Positions 16,309 to 24,388 of a stretch of 29,270 nucleotides of DNA are shown here, piece by piece. Position 1 is the first letter of the stretch; each line of letters opens with the position of its first letter. Made by a program: the position numbers and the translations under genes. The DNA is from an uncultured Paracoccaceae bacterium (GTDB taxonomy: Bacteria; Pseudomonadota; Alphaproteobacteria; Rhodobacterales; Rhodobacteraceae), in contig CAKZNY010000139.1 of the NCBI GenBank assembly GCA_937132145.1, positions 1 through 29,270 on the forward strand, read 5' to 3'. The notes beneath the pieces were generated by a model. The model saw only the letters and a program-made list of their open reading frames with translations, had not been told where the DNA came from and did not search any database.

Positions 16309-17088
16309 ATGTTTAAGAAAACAATCCTTTCCGCGCTCGTCGCGGTTGGCCTAAGCACCGGAAGCATTGCTTTTGCTGTGGAACGCCAGATCGAAGACTT
16401 CGATTTCAGCTTCGAGGGGCCATTTGGCACTTTCGACAAGTTCCAGCTTCAACGTGGTCTACAGGTTTACACCGAAGTATGTGCCGCGTGTCACGGTTTG
16501 CAATACGTTGCTTTCCGCACACTTGGTGATGAGGGCGGTCCAGAGCTGGAAGCAGATCAAGTCAAAGCCTATGCGGCACAGTTCGACGTTTACGACGCTG
16601 ATCTTGACGAAGATCGCGCTGCGAAACCAGCGGATAAGTTCCCGATGTCCGGCTTTGACGGTGCGCCTGATCTTAGTTTGATGGCGAAGGCCCGTGCAGG
16701 TTTCAGCGGCCCTTACGGTTTGGGGATTAATCAGGTTATCAAAGGTATGGGTGGCCCAGAGTACATCGCCTCGCTCCTGTCCGGTTACACCGGCGAGGAA
16801 AAAGAGGAAGCTGGCTCGACATTCTACCAAAACACCGCCTTCCCGGGTGGCTGGATCGCAATGGCCCCGCCACTTGAAGAAGATCTGGTGGAATTCCGCG
16901 ACGGACGCGAGGCTAGCGTTAGCTTCATGGCACAAGATGTTGCCGCGTTCCTGATGTGGACAGCCGAGCCTAAGATGATGGTACGCAAAGAAACAGGGTT
17001 CCTTGTTTTCGTGTTCCTCGTCTTCCTGGCATCGCTGTTGTACCTGTCCAACAAGAGGCTTTGGGCACCACACAAGTACAAAGACTGA
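16309..17088 (+). CDS. petC: Cytochrome c1 of the bc1 complex
   Basis: Membrane-anchored cytochrome c1, which passes electrons from the Rieske protein to soluble cytochrome c; 259 aa. A cleavable signal peptide covers residues 1-23 ([18 protein letters not shown] then SIAFA). The haem-binding CAACH lies at 58-62, and the axial Met is M185 in GWIAMAPPL. The C-terminal helix [22 protein letters not shown] is the membrane anchor, typical of c1. The start is the ATG at 16309 with AAAAGGAA upstream; a GTG one codon earlier is possible. The frame remains open further into petB, which is a chance extension. It is followed by a strong terminator. Confidence 0.96.
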   Translation: MFKKTILSALVAVGLSTGSIAFAVERQIEDFDFSFEGPFGTFDKFQLQRGLQVYTEVCAACHGLQYVAFRTLGDEGGPELEADQVKAYAAQFDVYDADLDEDRAAKPADKFPMSGFDGAPDLSLMAKARAGFSGPYGLGINQVIKGMGGPEYIASLLSGYTGEEKEEAGSTFYQNTAFPGGWIAMAPPLEEDLVEFRDGREASVSFMAQDVAAFLMWTAEPKMMVRKETGFLVFVFLVFLASLLYLSNKRLWAPHKYKD

Positions 17089-17110
17089 TTGCTTTAAATA
17101 TAGAATTTGA

Positions 17111-17140
17111 AAAGGGCGGGATTAATTTTCCGCCCTTTTT
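17111..17140. terminator. Rho-independent terminator between petC and thiQ (bidirectional)
   Basis: AAAGGGCGG pairs with CCGCCCTTT around a loop of about 10 nt, followed by further T residues on the plus strand; on the minus strand the hairpin is followed by TTTC, so the signal there is weaker. It ends petABC (petC stop at 17088) and overlaps the thiQ stop codon at 17139-17141, so it probably serves both convergent operons. Confidence 0.85.
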
Positions 17141-17834
17141 ATTTGCCCAAATACGCTGCCAGCGCAGGCGGCGGGTTGTTAAGTAATGCGGCCGTTGGTT
17201 GTGGTTCCATGGCAACACCATCCGCTATCAAAACCGTATGTTCAGCAATCCGCAGCGCGTCGTCTGGATTGTGTGTCACCAGCAACAAGGTCGAACCTTG
17301 CTCTTGGCGAATACGCGCCACAAGGTCGAGCATCTCGTGACGAAGTGCCGGCCCAAGTGCTGCAAAGGGTTCATCCAACATCAAAACAGGGCGATCCCGC
17401 AACAGCGCGCGGGCCAAAGCAACGCGCTGCCGTTGGCCGCCGGATAATTCTGATGGGTGACGCGTTCCCATATCAGCAAGGCCGACTTTGTCCAAAGCAT
17501 CCGCGACTTGATCGATCTGGGCTTTGGACAGCTTCAGATCAGGCCGCACCCCCAACCCGGTATTTTGAAACACGGTCATATGTGGAAACAGGTTATTTTC
17601 CTGAAACAACAATGTAACAGGGCGTTGGGCGGGCGGCGTGTTGGTCACCACTTCGTCGCCAATCGAAATATCGCCGCCCGACAGATCAACAAACCCTGCT
17701 ATGGCCAGCAATAACGTAGATTTCCCGCCGCCAGACGGGCCGATGATTGCGGTTGTGCCGTGCTTGATTACCAGATCAGCGCGTAGCGAAAAGTCGGTTT
17801 GCTCGACAAGAAGATTTTCAAGTTTGATGTCCAA
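17139..17834 (-). CDS. thiQ: Thiamine/TPP ABC transporter ATP-binding protein ThiQ
   Basis: ATPase of the thiamine importer ThiBPQ; 231 aa, matching E. coli ThiQ (232). Walker A GPSGGGKST lies at 32-40, the Q-loop Gln at 78, signature LSGGQRQRVALARAL at 130-144, Walker B PVLMLDEP at 149-156 and switch His at 188 (LVTHNPDD). The D-loop is unusual: AALG at 158-161, where the usual form is SALD, so the D-loop Asp is replaced by Gly. The start is TTG at 17834 with GGAGG 5 nt upstream; TTG 17852 and GTG 17846 are alternatives. It overlaps the end of thiP by 17 bp, consistent with coupled translation. Confidence 0.93.
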   Translation of the reverse strand: MDIKLENLLVEQTDFSLRADLVIKHGTTAIIGPSGGGKSTLLLAIAGFVDLSGGDISIGDEVVTNTPPAQRPVTLLFQENNLFPHMTVFQNTGLGVRPDLKLSKAQIDQVADALDKVGLADMGTRHPSELSGGQRQRVALARALLRDRPVLMLDEPFAALGPALRHEMLDLVARIRQEQGSTLLLVTHNPDDALRIAEHTVLIADGVAMEPQPTAALLNNPPPALAAYLGK

Positions 17835-19401
17835 GGCGACCTCCACGATCAAAAATCCAGAATAGTGTCAGGGTAAGGGTGACCAAAATCAGGGCAACGC
17901 TGGCCGCCTCGTCCATCCGGTATGCGCCCATCAAACGATACATGACCAGCGGCAATGTTTCGACATCTGGCGGGGCAAACAACGTGATAACACCCAGATC
18001 ACCCATCGACAACGCCGCCGCCAAGCCTGTCGAAAACCCCAGAGGTTTGCGAATGGCGGGCCATGTGGTCAGGCGAAAGCGGCTCCAGCCCCGAATATTC
18101 AGGCTGTCCGCAAGCCGCCCATATGTAAGCCGGTTGTGTTGCAATGCAGGCAGCAGCGCGCGCAATGCCAGCGGAAGACTGATGGCGGCGTTAACCAATG
18201 CGGTGACAGGCAGCGCAAGGGCGAACGGATCGGCAATCGGGTGGATGATAATGAACAATCCCGTACCCAAAACGAACGGCGAGGCCGCGAGCGTTAACAG
18301 CCCTACCCCCTCGACAATAGACGACATCTTTTGGTGGCGGACCTTCAGGCTGTCAATAAATCCAGCCAGCGCCAAGGCGAGCAGTACCGATAACGCCGCC
18401 GAAAACAGTGCAACGGTCAGGCTGTTAAGCATCGCGGGCCAAATGGCAGGTGGGAGGTTTGTTAGAGCGGGTAGGCCCCGGACAACTACCGCAACAAGCG
18501 GAGCGCCGAGGAAGCCTGTAACGGCGATCAATACCAACCTGTCTTGCCAAAGTAACCACCTCGACGAGACGTCCCAGCGTTGTGTTACTGCGGATAACCC
18601 ATCGCCGAATGCAACTGGTACGGTTACGCGTAGTGACCAAAAGGCGATGATTGCGCAGATAGCGAACTGTATTAGCCCCAACGTAGCCGCCTTCCCCAGC
18701 GCGAATTCAAACCGCAATGCCTGATATATTGCCAGCTCGATAGTTGTGGCTTTTGGGCCGCCGCCAAGGGTCAGGGCCACGGCGAAACTGGTGACGCACA
18801 GCAGGAAGACCAACAAAAACGCGCCGGGTAATATGCTGCGCAGCATGGGCAGTTCCAACCGCAAGAAAACGTCCTTGGGCGACATTCCAAGTTGTGCGCT
18901 TAGTCGGAAGTGTTCGACAGGTATGCGGCCCCAACCTTGTAAGATCAGGCGCGTGACCAGCGGTAAGTTAAAGAAAACATGCGCCAGCAAAACCCCCGAG
19001 AGGCCGTAAATGTTCAGGCGTTCCAAGCCAAAGGATAGCAATATCTGCGATACCAAGCCGGATCGCCCCCATATGGCCAACAATCCGAAAATGGCGACAA
19101 TAACCGGAAGTAAAAATGGCGCACCCAATAAGGTAACGAGCGCGCCCCGCCCGCGAAATGATCGTCGGGCCAATGCTCGGGCAACGGGAATGGCCAATAC
19201 AACGCTGATGATGGCTGAAAGGGTGGCTTGAAAAAGCGTGAATTTTATCGCCGCCCAGTCCGAACCGGTTAATGTGGCCGACGTATCGGCCCGTGCCCAC
19301 AGCGCTAGCAATGGGCCAGCCACCAGCAGCGCCACGAAAAGCAGCGCTGCCAGACCCGACCAGCGGGTGAAAGTGGTTATCTGCTTAGGGCGGATAGCCA
19401 T
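17818..19401 (-). CDS. thiP: Thiamine/TPP ABC transporter permease ThiP
   Basis: Fused two-domain permease of the thiamine importer, 527 aa. Two BPD-transp-1 units are visible: the first with helices from about 15 to 280 and the EAA-like loop LSAQLGMSPKDVFLRLELPMLRS near 170, the second from about 290 to 520 with the corresponding LADSLNIRGWSRFRLTTWPAIRKP near 430. The tandem fused arrangement is diagnostic for ThiP-type permeases. The ATG at 19401 overlaps the end of thiB by 25 bp. Closest alternatives are Fe3+ permeases (FbpB/SfuB), but the thiB-thiP-thiQ order and the TPP riboswitch settle thiamine. Confidence 0.93.
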   Translation of the reverse strand: MAIRPKQITTFTRWSGLAALLFVALLVAGPLLALWARADTSATLTGSDWAAIKFTLFQATLSAIISVVLAIPVARALARRSFRGRGALVTLLGAPFLLPVIVAIFGLLAIWGRSGLVSQILLSFGLERLNIYGLSGVLLAHVFFNLPLVTRLILQGWGRIPVEHFRLSAQLGMSPKDVFLRLELPMLRSILPGAFLLVFLLCVTSFAVALTLGGGPKATTIELAIYQALRFEFALGKAATLGLIQFAICAIIAFWSLRVTVPVAFGDGLSAVTQRWDVSSRWLLWQDRLVLIAVTGFLGAPLVAVVVRGLPALTNLPPAIWPAMLNSLTVALFSAALSVLLALALAGFIDSLKVRHQKMSSIVEGVGLLTLAASPFVLGTGLFIIIHPIADPFALALPVTALVNAAISLPLALRALLPALQHNRLTYGRLADSLNIRGWSRFRLTTWPAIRKPLGFSTGLAAALSMGDLGVITLFAPPDVETLPLVMYRLMGAYRMDEAASVALILVTLTLTLFWIFDRGGRLGHQT

Positions 19402-20366
19402 TCGTTTAGGGCCTCTTTTCGGATCGTTTCGACCTTATCAATCGGGATCAGCAAGGCTTTTTCCGGCTCGTTTTCCGTAACGAAACCATCGGGCAGTCCG
19501 TCTGCGGGAAGCACCGCTGGATACATCCAGTTTGTCGTCGGGATGATTGACTGAAACGCGTCCGACAACATGAAATCAAGGAACGCATCGGCAAGCTGTC
19601 CGTGTTCCGTTGCGGCAATCTTCGCGGCAACCTCGATTTGCATGTAATGCCCCTCTTCGAAAATCGCGGCGGCTTTGGTGTCGTCATCTTCGGCAATCAA
19701 ATGATAGGCGGGCGACGTTGTGTAGCTTAACACCATGTCGGCCTCGCCCTCCAAAAACATGCCGTAAGCCTCGGACCAGCCTTTGGTTACGGTTACGATG
19801 CGCGGCGACAGGGTTGCCCAAGCCTCGGCAGCGTTATCGCCATAGATTTCCTTAACCCACAGCAACAAACCAAGACCGGGGGTCGAGCTTCGCGGGTCTT
19901 GAATAAGGATGCTAACATCACTTTCCAGCAATTCCGCAAAACTATCAGGGGCATCCGAAAGCAAAGTTTTATCGTAAACAAACGCGAAATATCCCCAATC
20001 GTAGGGCAGGAACACATCGTCTTCCCACTTGATTGGTAAATCCAGATTAGCCGGAATTCCGTTGTGCGGCGCAAACATGCCGGTTGCTTTGGCGTTCGCA
20101 ATCAGGCTTGTATCCAGCCCCAAAACCACATCGGCTTTGGTTCGCGCACCTTCCAGTTTCAGGCGCGACAAAAGTGCGGCGCCGTCGCCCGCACCAACGA
20201 ATACTAAATCGCATCCGCAAGTTTCCTCGAAGGCAGCCTCGACCGCAGGGCCAGGCCCCCAGTCAGACACAAAGCTGTCGTAAGTATAGACCGTTAAGGT
20301 CGGAGTTTCAGCCCAAGTTGCACCACCAAAGGTGACTAGGGCCGCAGCGAGAAGGGATCGTTTCAT
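19377..20366 (-). CDS. thiB: Thiamine/TPP-binding periplasmic protein ThiB (TbpA)
   Basis: Periplasmic binding protein for thiamine and its phosphates; 329 aa. A signal peptide covers residues 1-19 (MKRSLLAAALVTFGGATWA), followed by the family-typical TLTVYTYDSFVSDWGPGPAVEAAFEETCGCDLVFV and later DWGYFAFVYDK and GWSEAYGMFLEGEADMVLSYTTSPAYH, which occur in TbpA. ATG 20366 has GGAGG 5 nt upstream. It is the first gene of the operon, with a TPP riboswitch in its leader. Confidence 0.95.
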   Translation of the reverse strand: MKRSLLAAALVTFGGATWAETPTLTVYTYDSFVSDWGPGPAVEAAFEETCGCDLVFVGAGDGAALLSRLKLEGARTKADVVLGLDTSLIANAKATGMFAPHNGIPANLDLPIKWEDDVFLPYDWGYFAFVYDKTLLSDAPDSFAELLESDVSILIQDPRSSTPGLGLLLWVKEIYGDNAAEAWATLSPRIVTVTKGWSEAYGMFLEGEADMVLSYTTSPAYHLIAEDDDTKAAAIFEEGHYMQIEVAAKIAATEHGQLADAFLDFMLSDAFQSIIPTTNWMYPAVLPADGLPDGFVTENEPEKALLIPIDKVETIRKEALNEWLSALSR

Positions 20367-20371
20367 ATGGT

Positions 20372-20416
20372 CCTCCATTTACTGCGGCGCAAAGGTCGGA
20401 GGGACGGGAACCCGTC
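20372..20416 (-). promoter_or_regulatory. Expression platform: post-aptamer hairpin and anti-Shine-Dalgarno segment of thiB
   Basis: Read on the minus strand, the aptamer is followed by the palindrome GACGGGTTCCCGTC (20416-20403) and then CCTCC (20402-20398), which is complementary to the thiB Shine-Dalgarno GGAGG (20376-20372). No T run is present, so control is more likely translational than by a terminator. The pairing is only 5 bp and has not been folded computationally. Confidence 0.45.
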
Positions 20417-20501
20417 GCACCTTCCCTACGCCGGCATGATCCGGTTCAGGTTCAACGGGTCCGCATTGTGCGTCTCAGCCATTTCTGGCGCCCCGAGGCA
20501 G
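20417..20501 (-). promoter_or_regulatory. TPP riboswitch (THI element)
   Basis: On the minus strand the conserved THI-box parts occur in order: CTCGGGGCGCC, GGCTGAGA (20480-20473), ACCCGTTGAACCTGA with CCGGATCATGCCGG, and GCGTAGGGAAG. GCCT (20499-20496) can pair with AGGT (20422-20419) as P1. The aptamer senses thiamine pyrophosphate and should switch off thiBPQ when it is plentiful. Confidence 0.95.
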
Positions 20502-20506
20502 GGCCG

Positions 20507-20534
20507 ACACTAGCCAGAATAACGGGAATTGCAA
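20507..20534 (-). promoter_or_regulatory. Probable sigma-70 promoter of thiBPQ
   Basis: On the minus strand TTGCAA (20534-20529) and TAGTGT (20512-20507) are separated by 16 bp and sit directly before the riboswitch aptamer, so transcription would begin at or just before the aptamer. Matches to consensus are moderate. Confidence 0.45.
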
Positions 20535-20603
20535 GGGGTGTAGTGAAAAGGGCTTTTTACGGGGCAGCGCTTGCGGTATTGAATAGTTAAAGGAGTTAAC
20601 GCC

Positions 20604-21704
20604 ATGTCCATGAACTCGTTCGGTCATCTGTTTCGCATAACCACTTGGGGTGAAAGTCACGGGCCTGCTTTGGGTGCGGTGGTTGATGGATGTCCGCCGA
20701 ACGTACCGCTTACGGCTGAAATGCTGCAACATTGGTTGGACCGGCGCAAACCGGGGCAGAACAAGTTTACGACACAGCGGCAAGAGGCTGACCAAGTCGA
20801 AATTCTTTCCGGCGTGTTTGAGGGGAAAACCACCGGTACGCCCATTCAGCTGATGATCCGTAATACGGACCAGCGCTCTAAGGATTACGGTGATATTCAC
20901 GAAAAATTCCGACCCGGGCATGCAGATATCACCTATTTCCAGAAATACGGTAACCGTGATTACCGTGGCGGAGGTCGTTCCAGCGCTCGTGAAACGGCGG
21001 CCCGCGTTGCTGCGGGCGGTGTGGCTCGCGAGGTTCTGAAATCCTTGCTGCCGGATTTGAAAATCACCGGATATATGGTGCAAATGGGGCCGCACAAGAT
21101 TGACCGCAACAACTTTGATCTGGCCGAGATCGAGGCGAACCCCTTCTGGACCCCGGATGCAGTGATGGCTGCAAAGTGGGATGAATACCTGTCAGCCCTT
21201 CGCAAATCCGGCAGTTCTGTCGGGGCGGTGGTCGAAGTGATTGCCTCGGGCGTTCCGGCAGGGTTAGGGGCGCCCGTTTACGCTAAACTGGATACGGATA
21301 TTGCTGCGGCGATGATGTCGATCAATGCGGTAAAGGCCGTCGAAATCGGTGCTGGCATGGATGCCGCCACATTGACCGGCGAAGAAAATGCCGACGAAAT
21401 TACAATGGGCCCAGATGGCCCGGTGTTTTCCAGCAACCATGCTGGCGGTATTTTGGGTGGTATTTCAACGGGACAAGACGTGGTTTGTCGTTTCGCGGTA
21501 AAGCCGACGTCGTCGATTTTAACGCCGCGCAATACGATCACCAAATCCGGCGAAAACACCCAGATTATCACCAAGGGTCGCCATGACCCTTGCGTGGGTA
21601 TTCGCGCGGTTCCGGTCGGTGAGGCGATGATGGCGTGTGTTTTGCTGGATCACGTCCTGTTGCATCGCGGTCAGATTGGTGAAAATCAGGGTCATATTGG
21701 ATAA
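20604..21704 (+). CDS. aroC: Chorismate synthase AroC
   Basis: Makes chorismate from 5-enolpyruvylshikimate-3-phosphate with reduced FMN, the last step of the shikimate pathway, in the cytoplasm; 366 aa. All three family signatures are present: [20 protein letters not shown] near 12, [37 protein letters not shown] near 99 and [27 protein letters not shown] near 278, plus the C-terminal [24 protein letters not shown] lies 8 nt ahead of the ATG. It is divergent from thiB across a 237-bp gap and runs into the MscS gene with 11 bp between. Confidence 0.97.
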   Translation: MSMNSFGHLFRITTWGESHGPALGAVVDGCPPNVPLTAEMLQHWLDRRKPGQNKFTTQRQEADQVEILSGVFEGKTTGTPIQLMIRNTDQRSKDYGDIHEKFRPGHADITYFQKYGNRDYRGGGRSSARETAARVAAGGVAREVLKSLLPDLKITGYMVQMGPHKIDRNNFDLAEIEANPFWTPDAVMAAKWDEYLSALRKSGSSVGAVVEVIASGVPAGLGAPVYAKLDTDIAAAMMSINAVKAVEIGAGMDAATLTGEENADEITMGPDGPVFSSNHAGGILGGISTGQDVVCRFAVKPTSSILTPRNTITKSGENTQIITKGRHDPCVGIRAVPVGEAMMACVLLDHVLLHRGQIGENQGHIG

Positions 21705-21715
21705 AGGAAAAAACG

Positions 21716-22501
21716 ATGGAATGGTTTACAGACATATTGGTTAACGTCTTCATTGCGGCGGCAATATTGGTTGGCGCGGTGTGGTTATCAAGTTTTGCAG
21801 GAAGCCAGATTCGCGCTCTTGGCAAACGACACGCGGACCTAGATGAGACGCTGTTTGGTTTTTTAGCAAGCATCGCGCGCTATACAATATTGATATTCGC
21901 CTGCATTTTCGTTCTGGCCCGCTTCGGGGTTCAGACGGCTTCTCTCGTCGCGCTGGTTGGTGCTGCGGGTTTGGCGATTGGTTTGGCATTGCAGGGCACG
22001 CTCTCCAACCTCGCCGCGGGCGTTATGTTGCTGGGTTTTCGGCCCTTCAAAGTCGGTGATTATATCACTGCCGCGGGACAATCTGGATCGGTCAAGGTGA
22101 TCGGACTTTTCACTGTCGAGCTGGCTACATCTGACAACATCCAAATCATTGTTCCCAACGGAGATATCTGGGCTTCATCCATAAAGAATTATTCCGTTCA
22201 CGACACGCGCCGCGCGGAGTGGGTTTTCGGGGTTTCTTACGATTCCGATCTTAAGAAAGTCGAGAAAATTTTGCACAAATTGATCGAGGCTGACGAGCGA
22301 TCCCATATGGAGCCAGCACCCTTCGTTAAGGTAACCAACCTCGGCGACAGCTCGGTCGATTTCACGGTTCGGGTTTGGTGCGATCGCGGCGACCATTGGA
22401 ATTTCAAGTGTGACATGATCCGTGCGGTTAAGGAGGCGTTCGACAAGGGCGGGATCGATATTCCGTATCCAACTGTGACCCAAATTCAGGTTTCAAACTA
22501 A
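21716..22501 (+). CDS. Small-conductance mechanosensitive channel, MscS family
   Basis: MscS-type channel, which opens under membrane tension to release solutes on osmotic downshock; 261 aa, near E. coli MscS (286). It has three N-terminal membrane helices. The pore helix is glycine/alanine-rich (ALVGAAGLAIGLALQGTLSNLAAGVMLLGFRPF), followed by the beta domain start KVGDYITAAGQSGSVKVIGLFTVEL with NIQIIVPNGDIWASSIKNYS. A C-terminal alpha/beta domain ends near GGIDIPYPTVTQIQV. AAAGGAA lies before the ATG. Its stop overlaps the stop of the SDR gene on the opposite strand by 4 bp. Confidence 0.92.
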   Translation: MEWFTDILVNVFIAAAILVGAVWLSSFAGSQIRALGKRHADLDETLFGFLASIARYTILIFACIFVLARFGVQTASLVALVGAAGLAIGLALQGTLSNLAAGVMLLGFRPFKVGDYITAAGQSGSVKVIGLFTVELATSDNIQIIVPNGDIWASSIKNYSVHDTRRAEWVFGVSYDSDLKKVEKILHKLIEADERSHMEPAPFVKVTNLGDSSVDFTVRVWCDRGDHWNFKCDMIRAVKEAFDKGGIDIPYPTVTQIQVSN

Positions 22502-23259
22502 ATCAGTCCGGCGCGCCGCTGTATTTCCTCGTCACCCATAGCCAATTCTTGGCCAAGGAATTCATCGGCGTCCGGCGTGCACATCCACGTGATTGCTTGT
22601 GCGGGCCATTCCGGTTTGTAATGATCTGACGGGTCCATCTGGCTAACCGGATTGATGCCGGACGCTTTGATTGCTGACTGCATATATGTTGCGACCGTTC
22701 CCGGGCGGAATCCGAGGAACCGGATATGGTCATTAGCGTGCTCCAACTGCGCGTTGTTTAGCAGCATCGCTGTCGCCGCTTTGGCGGCGCAATAATGGCT
22801 CCAACCTTCCATCGGGGAATGTGCCGCGCCCGAACTTATGTTGATAATCGTGCCGCTTTGTTGGGCCTGCATAATCGGCAACACGGCGCGAAGCCCGTTG
22901 TATGCACCGATCAGATTGATCTGGACGGCATGCGCCCAGCTTGCCGGATTTGATGTAACCAGCGGTCCAATAGGGTCAATCACGCCAGCATTTGCGATGA
23001 AAATATCCAGTTTTCCATAGGTATCAATACACTTGGCGACGGTGCTCTCCATCGCTTGAAAGTTGGAAATGTCACATGCAACTGCGATTGCGGTGCCACC
23101 GGTTTTGCGAATTTGGGCAGCGTTGGACTCGATTTGATCGACGGTACGCGCCGCGAGAACAACAGATGCGCCTGCCTTTGCCATGGCAAGCGCGGTCGCC
23201 GCCCCTATGCCACGGCTGGCACCGGTGATGATGGCAACTTTTCCAGATAAATCGTGCAT
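22498..23259 (-). CDS. Short-chain dehydrogenase/reductase (SDR), substrate unknown
   Basis: Classical SDR with NAD(P)-binding Rossmann fold; 253 aa. Visible are the cofactor motif TGASRGIG (12-19), IANAG (88-92), catalytic Asn115, ISS at 141-143 and the YCAAK active site (Tyr156, Lys160). The RFLGFRPGTVATYM segment near 180 follows the usual PG motif. The R39-containing AART after beta-2 may favour NADP, an inference only. The start is ATG 23259 with AAGGGGG upstream; the frame stays open to 23382, but that part overlaps fliP. It lies 67 bp downstream of fliP on the same strand, so it may be cotranscribed, though function appears unrelated to motility. Confidence 0.88.
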   Translation of the reverse strand: MHDLSGKVAIITGASRGIGAATALAMAKAGASVVLAARTVDQIESNAAQIRKTGGTAIAVACDISNFQAMESTVAKCIDTYGKLDIFIANAGVIDPIGPLVTSNPASWAHAVQINLIGAYNGLRAVLPIMQAQQSGTIINISSGAAHSPMEGWSHYCAAKAATAMLLNNAQLEHANDHIRFLGFRPGTVATYMQSAIKASGINPVSQMDPSDHYKPEWPAQAITWMCTPDADEFLGQELAMGDEEIQRRAGLI

Positions 23260-23326
23260 GAGACCCCCTTTTATGTCGGCGTAATTCTGTGCCGATATTT
23301 CACGATAATCAACCCATGTCGAAAAA

Positions 23327-24064
23327 TTACCCGCCGTAACTTCGCACAAGCGCGCCCGCGAGTAAGGTCCAACCGTCAGCAATGACGAAAAACGCCAGCT
23401 TGAAGGGCAAAGAAACCACGGCGGGCGGAACCATCATCATGCCCATGGACATCAGAACAGCGGCGATAATCAGGTCGATCAACAGGAAGGGTAAAAAGAT
23501 CAAAAACCCGACCTCGAACCCGCGCTGAATTTCCCCCAACAAGAATGACGGCAGAAGAATCGACAGCGGGATGTCTTGATCGGGTGCCACGTCCGTTGGG
23601 GAAATATCGATCATCATCGACAAGGTTTCGGCGGAAACACGGGCCTCCATGAAGACCCGGAATGGTGCGATTGACAGGCGGAAACTTTCTTCGGGGGTGA
23701 TGCGCTCGCTCAGCAGCGGTTCGATCCCTGTTTCCCAGGCTTCGGTGAATACAGGCTCCATCACGAACCACGTCAGGAACATAGCAAGGCTGATGATCAT
23801 CATGTTTGGCGGGGCTTGCTGCACCCCGATTGCTTGGCGCAAAATCGACAGCACGGTTACCATAAACGGAAAGCAGGTCAGCATTATCGCCAGTCCGGGC
23901 GCGAGGCTGAGGACCGTTAATAGCACGAACAACTGAACTGTTCGCAGCGATAATGAATCACCACCAATATCTATCGACAGTTCTTGTGCGACGGCCGGTT
24001 CGACCCAGATCGCGAGCAGAATGGTTGTGACGATGGTAGGCAGGAACCCCCGACCGATGCTCAA
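23327..24064 (-). CDS. fliP: Flagellar biosynthesis protein FliP
   Basis: Core subunit of the flagellar type III export gate; 245 aa, matching E. coli FliP. A cleavable signal peptide covers about residues 1-26 (LPTIVTTILLAIWVEPAVAQ). Family motifs follow: APGLAIMLTCFPFMVTVLSILRQAIGVQQAPPNMMI (conserved cytoplasm-to-membrane segment), LLPSFLLGEIQRGFEVGFLIFLPFLLIDLIIAAVLMSMGMMMVPP and the C-terminal LPFKLAFFVIADGWTLLAGALV. It starts 4 bp after the fliN stop. FliQ and FliR, its usual partners, are not in the window. Confidence 0.97.
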   Translation of the reverse strand: MSIGRGFLPTIVTTILLAIWVEPAVAQELSIDIGGDSLSLRTVQLFVLLTVLSLAPGLAIMLTCFPFMVTVLSILRQAIGVQQAPPNMMIISLAMFLTWFVMEPVFTEAWETGIEPLLSERITPEESFRLSIAPFRVFMEARVSAETLSMMIDISPTDVAPDQDIPLSILLPSFLLGEIQRGFEVGFLIFLPFLLIDLIIAAVLMSMGMMMVPPAVVSLPFKLAFFVIADGWTLLAGALVRSYGG

Positions 24065-24067
24065 AAT

Positions 24068-24388
24068 CTATACCCCACCGGAAAGATCGGCGACTTCGGT
24101 TAAACGGACGCCCAGATGCCCACCGTCTTCGCTTATCTCCTCCAGTTCGCCGCGCGCAACCAGCCGGTCGCCCACATAGATATCGACGGGGTCTTCGATG
24201 CGACTGTCCAATTGCAGAACGGATTCTTTTTCCAACTTGATAAGCTCCGATAACGGAAGGCGGGTTTTTCCGACTGATACCGTCACCTCGATTTGCACGC
24301 CCATCAACGATTTGCTTCGCAAGTTTGACAGAGTATCCAAGCCGTTTTCAACGAGTTCAGATGTGTCGTCGTGTTCGTCAGTTTGCAT
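24068..24388 (-). CDS. fliN: Flagellar motor switch protein FliN
   Basis: C-ring protein that helps set rotor switching and docks the export ATPase complex; 106 aa. It has a short acidic N-terminal tail and the SpoA/FliN domain (about 30-100): VQIEVTVSVGKTRLPLSELIKLEKESVLQLDSRIEDPVDIYVGDRLVARGELEEI, typical of FliN. It begins 11 bp inside the end of the fliH-like gene, so translation is coupled. Confidence 0.92.
   Translation of the reverse strand: MQTDEHDDTSELVENGLDTLSNLRSKSLMGVQIEVTVSVGKTRLPLSELIKLEKESVLQLDSRIEDPVDIYVGDRLVARGELEEISEDGGHLGVRLTEVADLSGGV

Noticed and set aside
15570..16439. 289-codon open frame antisense to petB and petC
   Set aside because: No recognisable domain, and the plus strand encodes unmistakable cytochrome b and c1.
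17879..18724. 281-codon open frame on the plus strand inside thiP
   Set aside because: Low-complexity Ala/Ser/Asn/Arg composition with no motif, antisense to a clear permease.
20475..21095. 206-codon minus-strand frame across the aroC start and thi leader
   Set aside because: It is antisense to the AroC signatures and overlaps the riboswitch; no domain is visible.
22490..22510. Terminator or regulatory site at the mscS / SDR convergence
   Set aside because: The stop codons overlap and no inverted repeat is visible.
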